Source: Streptomyces lydicus
Lineage (GTDB): Bacteria; Actinomycetota; Actinomycetes; Streptomycetales; Streptomycetaceae
Assembly (NCBI RefSeq): GCF_004125265.1
Contig: NZ_RDTE01000003.1
Span: 62,001-126,000, forward strand
DNA length: 64,000 bases
Direction: 5' to 3'
Shown here: piece after piece, positions 15,719 to 24,167 of the stretch
How positions within the stretch are numbered: position 1 is the first letter of the stretch
Layout: each line of letters opens with the position of its first letter
The notes under the pieces: model-generated
The model's database searches: none
What the model saw: only the letters and a program-made list of their open reading frames with translations
What the model was told of the DNA's origin: nothing
Program-made: the position numbers and the translations under genes

Positions 15719-18331
15719 ATGACAGAGGACTTCACCACCCCGGACACCTTCGGCGTACGGATCGGCGGACTGCCCGCACCCACGCTGGACGACATGCGCT
15801 CGCCGGAGCTGTGGCGCCAGGCCGAGGCCGTACGCGAGCGGGAGCGCCAACTCGACCGCCGCGCATCGGCGTTGTCCGACATGCTCTACGAGGAGATCGG
15901 GCGGGCCGGTTCCGGCAAGCCACTTCTGGTGGCCGTGCGGAGGGCCCTTCACAATCGCCGCCCGCTCGCCGAGCGCCACTGGAACGACGAGGTGCGCGCA
16001 CTGCTCCCCCGGGCCGTCGTCGACGAGGTGGACGGCTGGGTGCGGCTGCGGGCCGGCCATGAGGAGTCGGTGGCCCGGCTGGACGACCTGATCGGTCACC
16101 ATCTGCGCACCCAGCAGGTGCTGCTGCGCAAGGCGGCCTCCGATCCCGTCCTCCAGCACGGGCTCGTCCTGAGCAGTCCGGTGCTCCTCGCCGAGGTGCG
16201 CAAGTGGCTCGCGCGCCCCGACGAACGGGCACCGGAGCGCTCGCTGGCGCAGCGGCTCGCCAAGTACCTGGCGCGGGTGACCATGAAGACCAGCCCGTTC
16301 AGCACGTTCACCGCCAGTGGCCTGGGGACGTGGAACGGGGGTGCCGGAGACCGGGCGTCCACCGGCCCTGGGGTGCACTCGGTCGCCGAGCTGAACGTAT
16401 GGGTCGTCCAGCAGATCGTCCGCGCGCTCGGCAGCCGTCCCGAGCTCGCCGGGCGCGCTCGGCTGCGCCTCAACCCGAGCGCCCAACTCACCGAAGACCA
16501 CTGGGAGTTCCTGGGGACGGACGCCGAGGAGCCGCTGCGCACCCTGCCCGCGGCGACCGCGGTGCGGGAGTGTGTGGCGGTGGTGCGGGAGGGCCGCCCC
16601 ACGCGCGAGGAGGCGGCCCGGATCGTCGCGGACCGCACCGGGAGTGACCAGGCCACGGCATACCTGGCGCGCCTGGAGGAGCTGGGACTGCTGGAGGCCG
16701 AGCGGCCCTTCGCCGACCAGAGCCTCGACCATGTCGCCGAGGTGCGCTCCTGGCTCGCCGGGGCGACGGATGACGGGCTCATCGGGATCGAGCGGGAATT
16801 CGCGGTCATCGCCGACACTCTGGCCACCTATCCCCGCCTGTCCGATCCGGCGCAGCGGGTGCGTGCCACCAGTGCGGTGGAGGCAGCCCTGCGACGGATC
16901 AGGGACCTGGCCGGCCCGGACCGGATCAGCCTGCCCGCCAAGAACAGCGTCATCGAGAACGCCCTGGTGGCGGCGCCCTACCCCGGTCCGGACCGCCGCG
17001 CCTGGGGACCGGTCCTGCGAGATCTGGATGCCGTACGGCAGTGCTACGCCGTGCTCGACCCCGGCCTGCCCGGACGGGTCGCGCTCGCCGATCTGTTCGC
17101 CGAGCGCGTCGGCCCCGGCGAGGCGGTGCCGTTCCTCACCTTCCACCGGCTGGTGCAGACCTGGCTGCGCGACGACCCCGCGCTGCCCGCCCTGCTCTCG
17201 GTCGCCGTGCACGGCTATGGGCCGATGTACCGGCACCGGCTGCCCCGGCTGGGCGAACTGGCCGCGCTGCGGGACGAACTGTGCGAGGTGGTCCGCGCGG
17301 CTCCGGCCGAGGCGCAGGGCATCGTCCGGGTCGCCCCCGAGCGGCTGCTCTCGGTGGTGGAGCGCCGGCCCGCATGGATGCGGGCGCCGGACTCCGTGAC
17401 CTACTACGGCCAGCCGCTCGGCACCGGCTCCGCGCCCGGGTTCGTGGTCAATGCCGTCAACTCCGGGCACGGCCGGGGACGCGACCGCATCCGGCGGCTC
17501 CTGACCCAGGCGGAGATCGAGGCGGTACGGGACACGGCCGTGGACACCGCTCCCCCGCCCCCGGGCCTCGTCCCTGCGGACACCTGCCGTCACTTCGGCA
17601 GCAACGTCGGGCTGCGGGCGTCCGCCGTCGCCGCGGAGATCGAGTACCCCGGAGGGCTGAGCCTGCGGCCTTCCGAGCACCGTATCCGCCTGGGCGACCT
17701 GTTCGTCCGGCACGACCCCGGCCCCGGCCTGCTCACCCTGCACACGCGGGGGCGCGACGGCGAGGTACGGCCCGTCCACCCCAACCTGATCGCGGAGTTG
17801 TGGCTGCCGCCCGCGCTGCGCCTGCTGCTGCAGACCTTCGGCGCGACGTCCAACCTGCTGATCCCGGGGCGGCGGATCTTCGGCGACCCGTCGCTCTCCG
17901 AGGTGCGGGAGGTCCTGGCGGAGCCGCGGGTGGTGGTGGGCCGTACGACGGTCAGCCGCCGGCAGTGGGTGCTGCCACCGGGTGCCGTGCCGCGGCGGGA
18001 GAAGGGCGAGAGCGACCGTTCGCTGCTGTTGCGGCTGGTCGGGTGGCTGGCGGAGCACGGTATGCCGCAGCGGTGCTTCGTCCGCGCCCTGGACCCGCAG
18101 TCGGTGATCAGCGGGGAGGTGTGGCGGGTCAAGTCGCGCAAGCCGCTCTATGTGGACTTCGCCAACCTGCTGCTCGTCGGGGTCTTCGAGCGGCTGCTCG
18201 CCGCCGGTGCGGGACAGGTGGTGTTCCTCCAGGAGGCGCTGCCCGGCCCCTGCGAGATGCCAGACCACGACGGCAGCGGGCCCCGGGTGACCGAATTCCT
18301 CGTCGAGATCAACGAAGGACGGACACGATGA
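15719..18331 (+). CDS. LanB-type dehydratase, glutamylation subunit (thiopeptide)
   Basis: An 870-aa protein matching the Lant_dehydr_N family, the large subunit of a split class I dehydratase. RVTMKTSPFSTFTASGLG (about residues 180-200) is the conserved signature. AKNSVIENALV, YYGQPLGTGSAPGFVVNAV and RYTVSRRQWVLP-like segments (VVGRTTVSRRQWVLP) follow in the expected order. It would transfer Glu from Glu-tRNA to core Ser/Thr. Elimination of the glutamate is done by a separate small protein, and the next gene starts at the ATGA overlap. The ATG at 15719 follows a GGAG at 15710-15713. Confidence 0.88.
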   Translation: MTEDFTTPDTFGVRIGGLPAPTLDDMRSPELWRQAEAVRERERQLDRRASALSDMLYEEIGRAGSGKPLLVAVRRALHNRRPLAERHWNDEVRALLPRAVVDEVDGWVRLRAGHEESVARLDDLIGHHLRTQQVLLRKAASDPVLQHGLVLSSPVLLAEVRKWLARPDERAPERSLAQRLAKYLARVTMKTSPFSTFTASGLGTWNGGAGDRASTGPGVHSVAELNVWVVQQIVRALGSRPELAGRARLRLNPSAQLTEDHWEFLGTDAEEPLRTLPAATAVRECVAVVREGRPTREEAARIVADRTGSDQATAYLARLEELGLLEAERPFADQSLDHVAEVRSWLAGATDDGLIGIEREFAVIADTLATYPRLSDPAQRVRATSAVEAALRRIRDLAGPDRISLPAKNSVIENALVAAPYPGPDRRAWGPVLRDLDAVRQCYAVLDPGLPGRVALADLFAERVGPGEAVPFLTFHRLVQTWLRDDPALPALLSVAVHGYGPMYRHRLPRLGELAALRDELCEVVRAAPAEAQGIVRVAPERLLSVVERRPAWMRAPDSVTYYGQPLGTGSAPGFVVNAVNSGHGRGRDRIRRLLTQAEIEAVRDTAVDTAPPPPGLVPADTCRHFGSNVGLRASAVAAEIEYPGGLSLRPSEHRIRLGDLFVRHDPGPGLLTLHTRGRDGEVRPVHPNLIAELWLPPALRLLLQTFGATSNLLIPGRRIFGDPSLSEVREVLAEPRVVVGRTTVSRRQWVLPPGAVPRREKGESDRSLLLRLVGWLAEHGMPQRCFVRALDPQSVISGEVWRVKSRKPLYVDFANLLLVGVFERLLAAGAGQVVFLQEALPGPCEMPDHDGSGPRVTEFLVEINEGRTR

Positions 18332-19359
18332 GCATGACGAACGGACACGCCGACAGCGCCCGTCTGGACCCGGCGACCGCACGGGCGGCGGACTGGGTGT
18401 GCGCACACGTCTTCTACGACACCGACCAGGACGCCCTCCTGACCCACTGCGTCGAACCGGTGGTGAACGAGCTGGAGCAACGCGGGCTGATCCAGCGGTA
18501 CTTCTTCCTGCGCTACTGGGAGGGCGGCCCGCATGTGCGGCTGCGACTGCTGCCCTCCCGCGCCCGTGACCGCGCCGACGTGGCCGAGGTGGCAGAGCGT
18601 CGCCTCGGCGCGTTCCTCGCACGGTCGCCCGCCCCGGACGTCGTGGACCGCTCCCACTTCGCGCAGGTCGCGCAGGGGCTGGCCGGGCTGGAGGGGCGTG
18701 CGGGCCATGACGACGTGATGCGGCCCAACAACACCGCGGAGTTCTTCCCCTACGAACGTGAGCACGCCGACTACGGGCGCGGCCCCGCCATCGCCGCCGT
18801 GGAGCGGCACTTCTGCGAGTCGAGCAGGCTGGCGCTGTCGGTGGTGTCGGCGGGCACCTCGGTGGAGCAGCGGGCGTTGCTCGCGTTCGACCTGGTGGTG
18901 GGCGTGTTCGCGCTGTGCGACGAGGTCCGCGACCGGTGGGCGCGCCACGGCGGGCCGCCGCTGCCGTTCGGAAGCGGCCCCGAAGCGGCCGATGTCGAGC
19001 CGCGCTACCGCGCACAGCGGGAGCAGTTGCACGCGCGGGCCCGGCACACCTGGCAGCTCACGGCCCGACCACCCGGGAACGACCAGCGCGGATACTGGCT
19101 GGCGTCGGTGCGACGGCTGCGCGACGAGCTGCACCACCTGGAGGAGACCGGTCGGTTCGCCGCCGACTGGGCGGGCTCCCCCCTGGCGGAACCGCTGGAC
19201 CTGGCGGCCACCGCCCACCCGGCCACCAGCCTGGTGCTGTTGCGCTGCGCCCATCTGGTGAACAACCGCCTCGGGCTCACGCTGTGGCAGGAGAACCAGT
19301 TGCGGTTCCTCGTGGGACGGGTGCTGTCGGAGCTGCCCGAGGCGCAGGGCGTCGCATGA
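18328..19359 (+). CDS. Thiopeptide-type biosynthesis protein, likely glutamate-elimination subunit
   Basis: 343 aa, overlapping the glutamylation gene by 4 nt (ATGA). It belongs to the SpaB C-terminal / thiopeptide-type bacteriocin biosynthesis family: AADWVCAHVFYDTDQDALL near the N-terminus, then RYFFLRYWEGGPHVRLRL, and VNNRLGLTLWQENQLRFL at the end. By position it should pair with the LanB-like protein to release glutamate and leave dehydroalanine or dehydrobutyrine. The next gene is a second member of the same family, and order alone suggests which is the eliminase and which the cyclase. Confidence 0.82.
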   Translation: MSMTNGHADSARLDPATARAADWVCAHVFYDTDQDALLTHCVEPVVNELEQRGLIQRYFFLRYWEGGPHVRLRLLPSRARDRADVAEVAERRLGAFLARSPAPDVVDRSHFAQVAQGLAGLEGRAGHDDVMRPNNTAEFFPYEREHADYGRGPAIAAVERHFCESSRLALSVVSAGTSVEQRALLAFDLVVGVFALCDEVRDRWARHGGPPLPFGSGPEAADVEPRYRAQREQLHARARHTWQLTARPPGNDQRGYWLASVRRLRDELHHLEETGRFAADWAGSPLAEPLDLAATAHPATSLVLLRCAHLVNNRLGLTLWQENQLRFLVGRVLSELPEAQGVA

Positions 19360-20546
19360 CCGGATCCGCCGGGGCGTCCTGGTACAGCCTCCATGTCCAC
19401 CACCACGACGAAGCAGCGGAGCCCGAGCTGATCCTGGGCGCCGTCCGGCCGGCGTTCGCCTCGGTGGAGGCGCGGGTACGCGGCGCCTGGTTCGGCCGGC
19501 ACTGGCTGCGCGGCCCGCATCTCCGCCTCAACTTCCTTACGGAGGAGGCGACATGGCGTGCGCATGTACGCCCCAGGGTGAGGGGCATCGTCACCGACTA
19601 CCTACGGGCGCGCCCGTCCACCGTCCGCCTGGACTCCGCCGCGCTCGCGCCCGTGCACGAGCGGCTCGCCGAGCTGGAGATGGAGGCCGGGCCGCTTGGG
19701 CCGTGGGTGGCGGACAACACCGTCGTGGAGCGCCCGTACGACCACCGGCTGCAGGTGCTCGGCTCGCTCCGCGCGAGCGAACTGCTGGCCGGGTTCCTCT
19801 CCGACACCACCGACCTCACGTTCCGGATGTACGAGCAGCTGCGCACCGCCCCGCTGTCCGTATTGGCGCTGGACCTGATGTGGACCACGGCGGCCGCGGC
19901 GGCGATCCCGTTCGAGGACGGCAGGGATCCGATCGAGCGGGGCGTGTTGTCGCTGCGCTCGCACGCGGACGCCTTCCTGTCCCGCACCCGCGACCCGGCC
20001 GTCTACCTCACCCGCTTCGACGAGCGGTTCCGCAGGCAGGAAGCCGCCCTGGGCGCGCGGCTGCGGGAGGTGGAAGCCACGCTCGCGGAGCCGGAGGGCA
20101 GCGAACTCCCGCCGGGCTCCGGAGTGGCATTCGTACGGGAGTGGGCCCGGGCCGTGCGCCGGCACCAGCGGATCGCACAACCGCTGCTCGCTTCGGGCGA
20201 TGTGTCGATGGGCGGGGCGGCGCTGGCGCCGCGCATGCCGACGCGCAGGCTCAGCGAGTTCCACCGGCTCCTGCAGTCCGACCACGGCCACCGGGACTTC
20301 CTCGTCGACGACACCTGGTTCGCGTCGTTCCGCCTGGTGATGAACTACCTCTACCTGCACCTCAACCGGCTGGGGCTGGCGCCCGTGGACCGTGGGCTGC
20401 TGTGCCATCTGGCGTCGCGGGCCGTGGAGTCGGTGCACGGCTCTTCGGCCGTCGCCAGTTTCGCCCGGTACGTCGCCGCATCCGACCGGAGCGAGGAGCC
20501 CGCGTGGCGGCGGATCGGCACCGAGTGGGCGGAGGGTACGCGCTGA
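19356..20546 (+). CDS. Thiopeptide-type biosynthesis protein, candidate pyridine synthase
   Basis: 396 aa, again starting at an ATGA overlap (4 nt). It shares the SpaB C-terminal fold (WYSLHVHHHDEAAEPELILG, then FGRHWLRGPHLRLNF and RLVMNYLYLHLNRLGL) but is longer and more divergent than the preceding protein. In thiopeptide clusters the second such protein performs the formal [4+2] cycloaddition between two dehydroalanines and releases the leader, forming the central pyridine (TclM/TbtD role). That role is inferred from position. It is the last gene of the operon and is followed 25 bp later by a convergent regulator. Confidence 0.78.
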   Translation: MTGSAGASWYSLHVHHHDEAAEPELILGAVRPAFASVEARVRGAWFGRHWLRGPHLRLNFLTEEATWRAHVRPRVRGIVTDYLRARPSTVRLDSAALAPVHERLAELEMEAGPLGPWVADNTVVERPYDHRLQVLGSLRASELLAGFLSDTTDLTFRMYEQLRTAPLSVLALDLMWTTAAAAAIPFEDGRDPIERGVLSLRSHADAFLSRTRDPAVYLTRFDERFRRQEAALGARLREVEATLAEPEGSELPPGSGVAFVREWARAVRRHQRIAQPLLASGDVSMGGAALAPRMPTRRLSEFHRLLQSDHGHRDFLVDDTWFASFRLVMNYLYLHLNRLGLAPVDRGLLCHLASRAVESVHGSSAVASFARYVAASDRSEEPAWRRIGTEWAEGTR

Positions 20547-20571
20547 GCCTCCGCCCCGGCCGGTCCCGGCG

Positions 20572-23484
20572 TCAGCCGCCGCTGAAGACCTGGGCGAGCT
20601 GCCGGCGACCGGTGATGCCCAGTTTGCGGTACGCACCGGACAGGTGGAACTCGACGGTGCGTACGGCGACGAACAGCCGGCCCGCGATGTCGCGGTTGGA
20701 GTGTCCTTCCTTGGCGAGGTGGAGGATCTTCCGTTCCTGCGGCGTCAGGCGGTCCAAGAGCGGAGAGGCGGGCTGCGGGGGCTGCGGGCCGGGTTGCCGG
20801 GGCTGCGCGTCGGGCTGCGGGGAGGCGTGAACGGCGTACGCCGGGGATACGGACGGCTCCCGCACGCTCGCAGGATCGGGGGCGGCCGTGGACATGGCTG
20901 TCCCGGAGAGCTCCAGAGGTCCCCGGTCCGTCCCCCGGAGCGACTCCCAGACGCCCTGGACGTGCCGGGCCAGCGGCTCCGCGCCGCACGCGCGGGCGAG
21001 CCGGCAGGCCGACAGCAACGCGGCACAAGCCGCCTCTCCCCGCCCCAGCCCGGCCAGTCCGGCTCCCAACTCCGCTTGTACGAAGGCGCGGTGCAGGCGG
21101 TCCGGGGACCGCGCGAGCAACCCGGCCGCGTCCGTGAGCAGGTCGATGCGCCGCTCTCCGTTCTCGGTGAGGGCCAGTGCGTGCAAGGCGGTGCCGATGG
21201 ACTCCGGCGTGCCCCAGCGGCGGGCGTCGTGCACTTCGGCGCCTGCGAGTTCGGCAGCTTCCTCGCGTTTCCCCCGCGCCGACAGGAGCCGAGCGGCGCG
21301 GGAGCGCCAGGGCAGCACCGCCGGGTTCCGCACCCCCGCCTCCTCCAGGAGGCGGCCTGCCGCGAGCAGGTCCTCCAGGGCACGAGCCGGGTCGTCGCTC
21401 GCGTGGACCGCCGCTCGCGCGGCCAGGGCGTACGCGGAGTCCCGCCGCCACGGCAGCGGGTCCCGGTCCAGGCCGCTCTCCGCCAACAGGGAACGGGCCG
21501 ATTCGGTCATGCCCTTCAGGACCCGCACCTCGGCCAGGGCGGCCACTCCGGTCACCGCCGAGGGGTGACCCGTCGCCGCGAAGGCGAGCAGGCGGTCGGC
21601 CAGAGGGGTCAGGGCGGCGTCGGCGGCGTGGAGGTCCCCCCGGGCCCGCAGGACCGTCGCACGCAGCAGCTCGACCTTGATGTGGCCCCAGCGGCCGGGG
21701 CGGGCGCCGGCGACCTGCCGGCCGCGTCCGCAGTGCGTCCACGCTTCGGCTACTTCACCGGCCGCCACCAGTACGCCGCAGGTGTGCCACAGCAGGGTGG
21801 CCGAGCCACGCCCCGCGCCCCGGGGCAGCCCCTGCCGGGCGTGCCGTACGGCCGCCCCCCGGTCGGCCCCGGCATCGGCTTCCTGTACCGCGCACAGCGC
21901 CGCGAGTTCCCGGCCCACGCTCCCCCGCTGCGGGGTCCGGCGGGTCAGGTTCCCGGGCGGATCCGCCGCCTGCGCCAGCCACAGCGGACCACGCCTGCAG
22001 GTGAACGCCTTGTGCAGGCGCAACCGCAGCTGCCAGGAGCCGTCCCCCGATGCCCGCCCGAGGCGGGCCGCGGCGTCGTCGAGCACGGTGACGGCTTCCT
22101 CGGCCCGGCCGCACTCGGCCAGTACCGCGGCCAGCGCCAGCGCGTATTCGAGTACGACGCCGGGGTCCTGGGACTCGCAGCGGGCTGTGTCCAGGAGGCG
22201 TACGGCGCGCTCCGGGTCGACAAAAGCGTCCAGCTCGGCGAGTTCCCTGCGCACGGCCGACTTCTGATGGGGGCGCAGTGGTTCGCGGAGCGCTGCGCGC
22301 AGGCAGCGGGCCGCGTCCTGGGGCCTGCCCTCCTGCTCCAGTTGGCGGGCGGCCCGCCGCAGACAGCGCATCGCCCACTCCTGCCCCACGAGGCCGGCGG
22401 CGACCAGGTGGTGGGCGACGGTCGTCGTGGCGGCCTGCCGGTCGCGCAGCAGGGCCGCCGCCCGCAGGTGCAGGGCGGCCCGTGTGCCGGCGGCGATACG
22501 GCCGAGCACCATGCTTTCGAGAAGGGGGTGACGAAAGGCGAGCGGGGTGCGGTTGGCGAGGAGACAGGCGTCGACGAGCTGGTCGACGGCACCGAGCGCC
22601 TCTTCGACCGTCAGGCGGGCCAGCTCGGCACTCTCCACGACCTCGGCGCCCCCGCCGAGCACCGCGACCGCCTGCGCGAGGGCCAGTGCGGGGGTGCTCA
22701 GCGGCGCCAGCCACCGATCGGCGCCTGCCAGGACGCCCGACGCGGCGGTGGCGCGCAACGCGTCAGCCGTAGGCGCGCTGCCGGCGTGCGGCGCCAGCAG
22801 CGCCTGCAGGAGCGCGGGATTGCCGCCGGTGAGCTCGCCGCACACCGGCGCGGTTCGTGTGTCGAGGCGGACGCGGCATCGTGCCGCGGCGGCTTCGGAC
22901 AGGTCATGCGTGAGCAGCCCCGGCAGGTCGATGGGCTCGGCAGCGGCGAGGAGCACGGCACCGGGCTTGTCCGGGGTGCCGTGCCAGGGGCTGGAAACGG
23001 CCTCGGCCCCGGCGCCGCAGATGCGGACCGTGAGCACGATCGCCAGCGGCGCGGTCGGCACCGTCCGGGACAGCTCCGACAACCAGCGCAGTGACCAGCT
23101 GTCGACCTGGGCCATATCGTCCACGCACAGGGCGACCGGGGCGTCCCGTTCCATCGGCACCGCGGCGGTCAGCCCCCCGGGACCAACGCCGGGCGGTGTC
23201 CGGTGCCGCACTTCCACTGATTTCCGGTCGTCGGGGCGCAGTTGGGCGATGAGCCGGTTGACTGTCGAGTACGGACGGTCCTCCGCCCCCGTCCCGCGCA
23301 CCACGGCGACGCGGAACCCCGCCGCGGACGCGTCCGCCCCGAAGGCCTCGAGCAGGGTCGACTTCCCCGCTCCCGGCTCGCCACGGACTACCGCCACGAC
23401 GGGGCAGCGGTCCCGGCGGGATCGTTCGAGCACGGCCCGGAGCCGCGCTGTCTCGTTCCTGCGGCCGATCTCCCCGAGCGCCAT
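20572..23484 (-). CDS. Large LuxR-family (LAL-type) transcriptional regulator
   Basis: 970 aa from the ATG at 23484, which has GGAGG 5 nt upstream; a longer start at 23523 lacks a site. The N-terminus has a P-loop (VVRGEPGAGKST, residues 32-43) and a likely Walker B (ALCVDDMAQVD). A long TPR-like alpha-helical middle follows, then a C-terminal LuxR helix-turn-helix: LTPQERKILHLAKEGHSNRD and VAVRTVEFHLSGAYRKLGI. This is the MalT/LAL architecture used by pathway-specific activators in Streptomyces. It is convergent with the thiopeptide operon and is the likely cluster regulator. The cofactor or signal is unknown. Confidence 0.88.
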   Translation of the reverse strand: MALGEIGRRNETARLRAVLERSRRDRCPVVAVVRGEPGAGKSTLLEAFGADASAAGFRVAVVRGTGAEDRPYSTVNRLIAQLRPDDRKSVEVRHRTPPGVGPGGLTAAVPMERDAPVALCVDDMAQVDSWSLRWLSELSRTVPTAPLAIVLTVRICGAGAEAVSSPWHGTPDKPGAVLLAAAEPIDLPGLLTHDLSEAAAARCRVRLDTRTAPVCGELTGGNPALLQALLAPHAGSAPTADALRATAASGVLAGADRWLAPLSTPALALAQAVAVLGGGAEVVESAELARLTVEEALGAVDQLVDACLLANRTPLAFRHPLLESMVLGRIAAGTRAALHLRAAALLRDRQAATTTVAHHLVAAGLVGQEWAMRCLRRAARQLEQEGRPQDAARCLRAALREPLRPHQKSAVRRELAELDAFVDPERAVRLLDTARCESQDPGVVLEYALALAAVLAECGRAEEAVTVLDDAAARLGRASGDGSWQLRLRLHKAFTCRRGPLWLAQAADPPGNLTRRTPQRGSVGRELAALCAVQEADAGADRGAAVRHARQGLPRGAGRGSATLLWHTCGVLVAAGEVAEAWTHCGRGRQVAGARPGRWGHIKVELLRATVLRARGDLHAADAALTPLADRLLAFAATGHPSAVTGVAALAEVRVLKGMTESARSLLAESGLDRDPLPWRRDSAYALAARAAVHASDDPARALEDLLAAGRLLEEAGVRNPAVLPWRSRAARLLSARGKREEAAELAGAEVHDARRWGTPESIGTALHALALTENGERRIDLLTDAAGLLARSPDRLHRAFVQAELGAGLAGLGRGEAACAALLSACRLARACGAEPLARHVQGVWESLRGTDRGPLELSGTAMSTAAPDPASVREPSVSPAYAVHASPQPDAQPRQPGPQPPQPASPLLDRLTPQERKILHLAKEGHSNRDIAGRLFVAVRTVEFHLSGAYRKLGITGRRQLAQVFSGG

Positions 23485-24167
23485 GAGCCCCTCCCGATCG
23501 CCGACCGTCGTGCAACGCTCCACCTACAGTGCCGACGGTCAGTTCACCGGGCAGAGAACCCGCAGGAAGTGCGTATTTGGGCATTCGACTTGAAAGGGAC
23601 TCTTTATGGCAGGATGTCGTGGCGCAGGCAGGCAGTAGACGACTCGGCGCGCAGGGGTCGGCGAGCGCGAACCACCGCTTGGGAGCGTTTTTTACAGCGC
23701 CGCGCCCATGAGTCCCCGTATCGTCTCCGGCGGCGATGCTTGTCACCTCCCTCTCCATCGTTTTCATCGAGGTCACCGGGTGCGCACTCCGAAGAGCCGG
23801 CGAACGGCTGGATCGTGTCGCACAGCACTCCGGACGGGGACGGGGCGCGTCACCGCCACCTTGAGGCCGCAACCGGATCCGAGAGGCCACACGGGCCGGG
23901 CGGAAGGTCACACTCGCCGCGCAAGGCTCATGGGTGGGCCCGCTCGGGCCCTGGCGAGCCACCACGCCGACGCTTCCCGGTCACCCACGTACCGATAACA
24001 CGCGAGCGGTACGCCGGGTTTCTCTCTCACGCTGCTAAATTCGCGACCAAGGGCTGCATCAATGCCCCCACCGGTTCTGCATTCAGACCGGCGGCCGGAT
24101 CCGGAACTCCGTGCCTCGACGAAGTTCATGGGAACGATGACGCAATTGCGCGACGAAGGGGCTTGCT
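23485..24167. other. Long intergenic region, divergent promoters
   Basis: 683 bp between the LuxR gene and the divergent ThDP decarboxylase gene. It contains a lower-GC patch at 23560-23620. No ORF here has a ribosome site and a recognisable product. It must carry the promoters of both flanking genes. I found no obvious paired operator. Confidence 0.4.

Noticed and set aside
15605..19015. A 1136-codon minus-strand frame across the LanB region
   Set aside because: It is antisense to genes with clear family membership and stop/start overlaps. Its composition is Arg/Pro/Gly rich, typical of antisense shadows.
20392..23094. A 900-codon plus-strand frame opposite the LuxR gene
   Set aside because: The minus-strand regulator has a P-loop and a LuxR helix-turn-helix. 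The plus-strand frame is Gly/Arg/Gln-rich without any domain.
23485..24167. A hidden gene in the divergent region upstream of the ThDP decarboxylase
   Set aside because: A minus-strand frame (MKTMEREVTSIAAGDDTG) looked possible but has no ribosome site or continued similarity, and it overlaps the promoter area of the LuxR gene.
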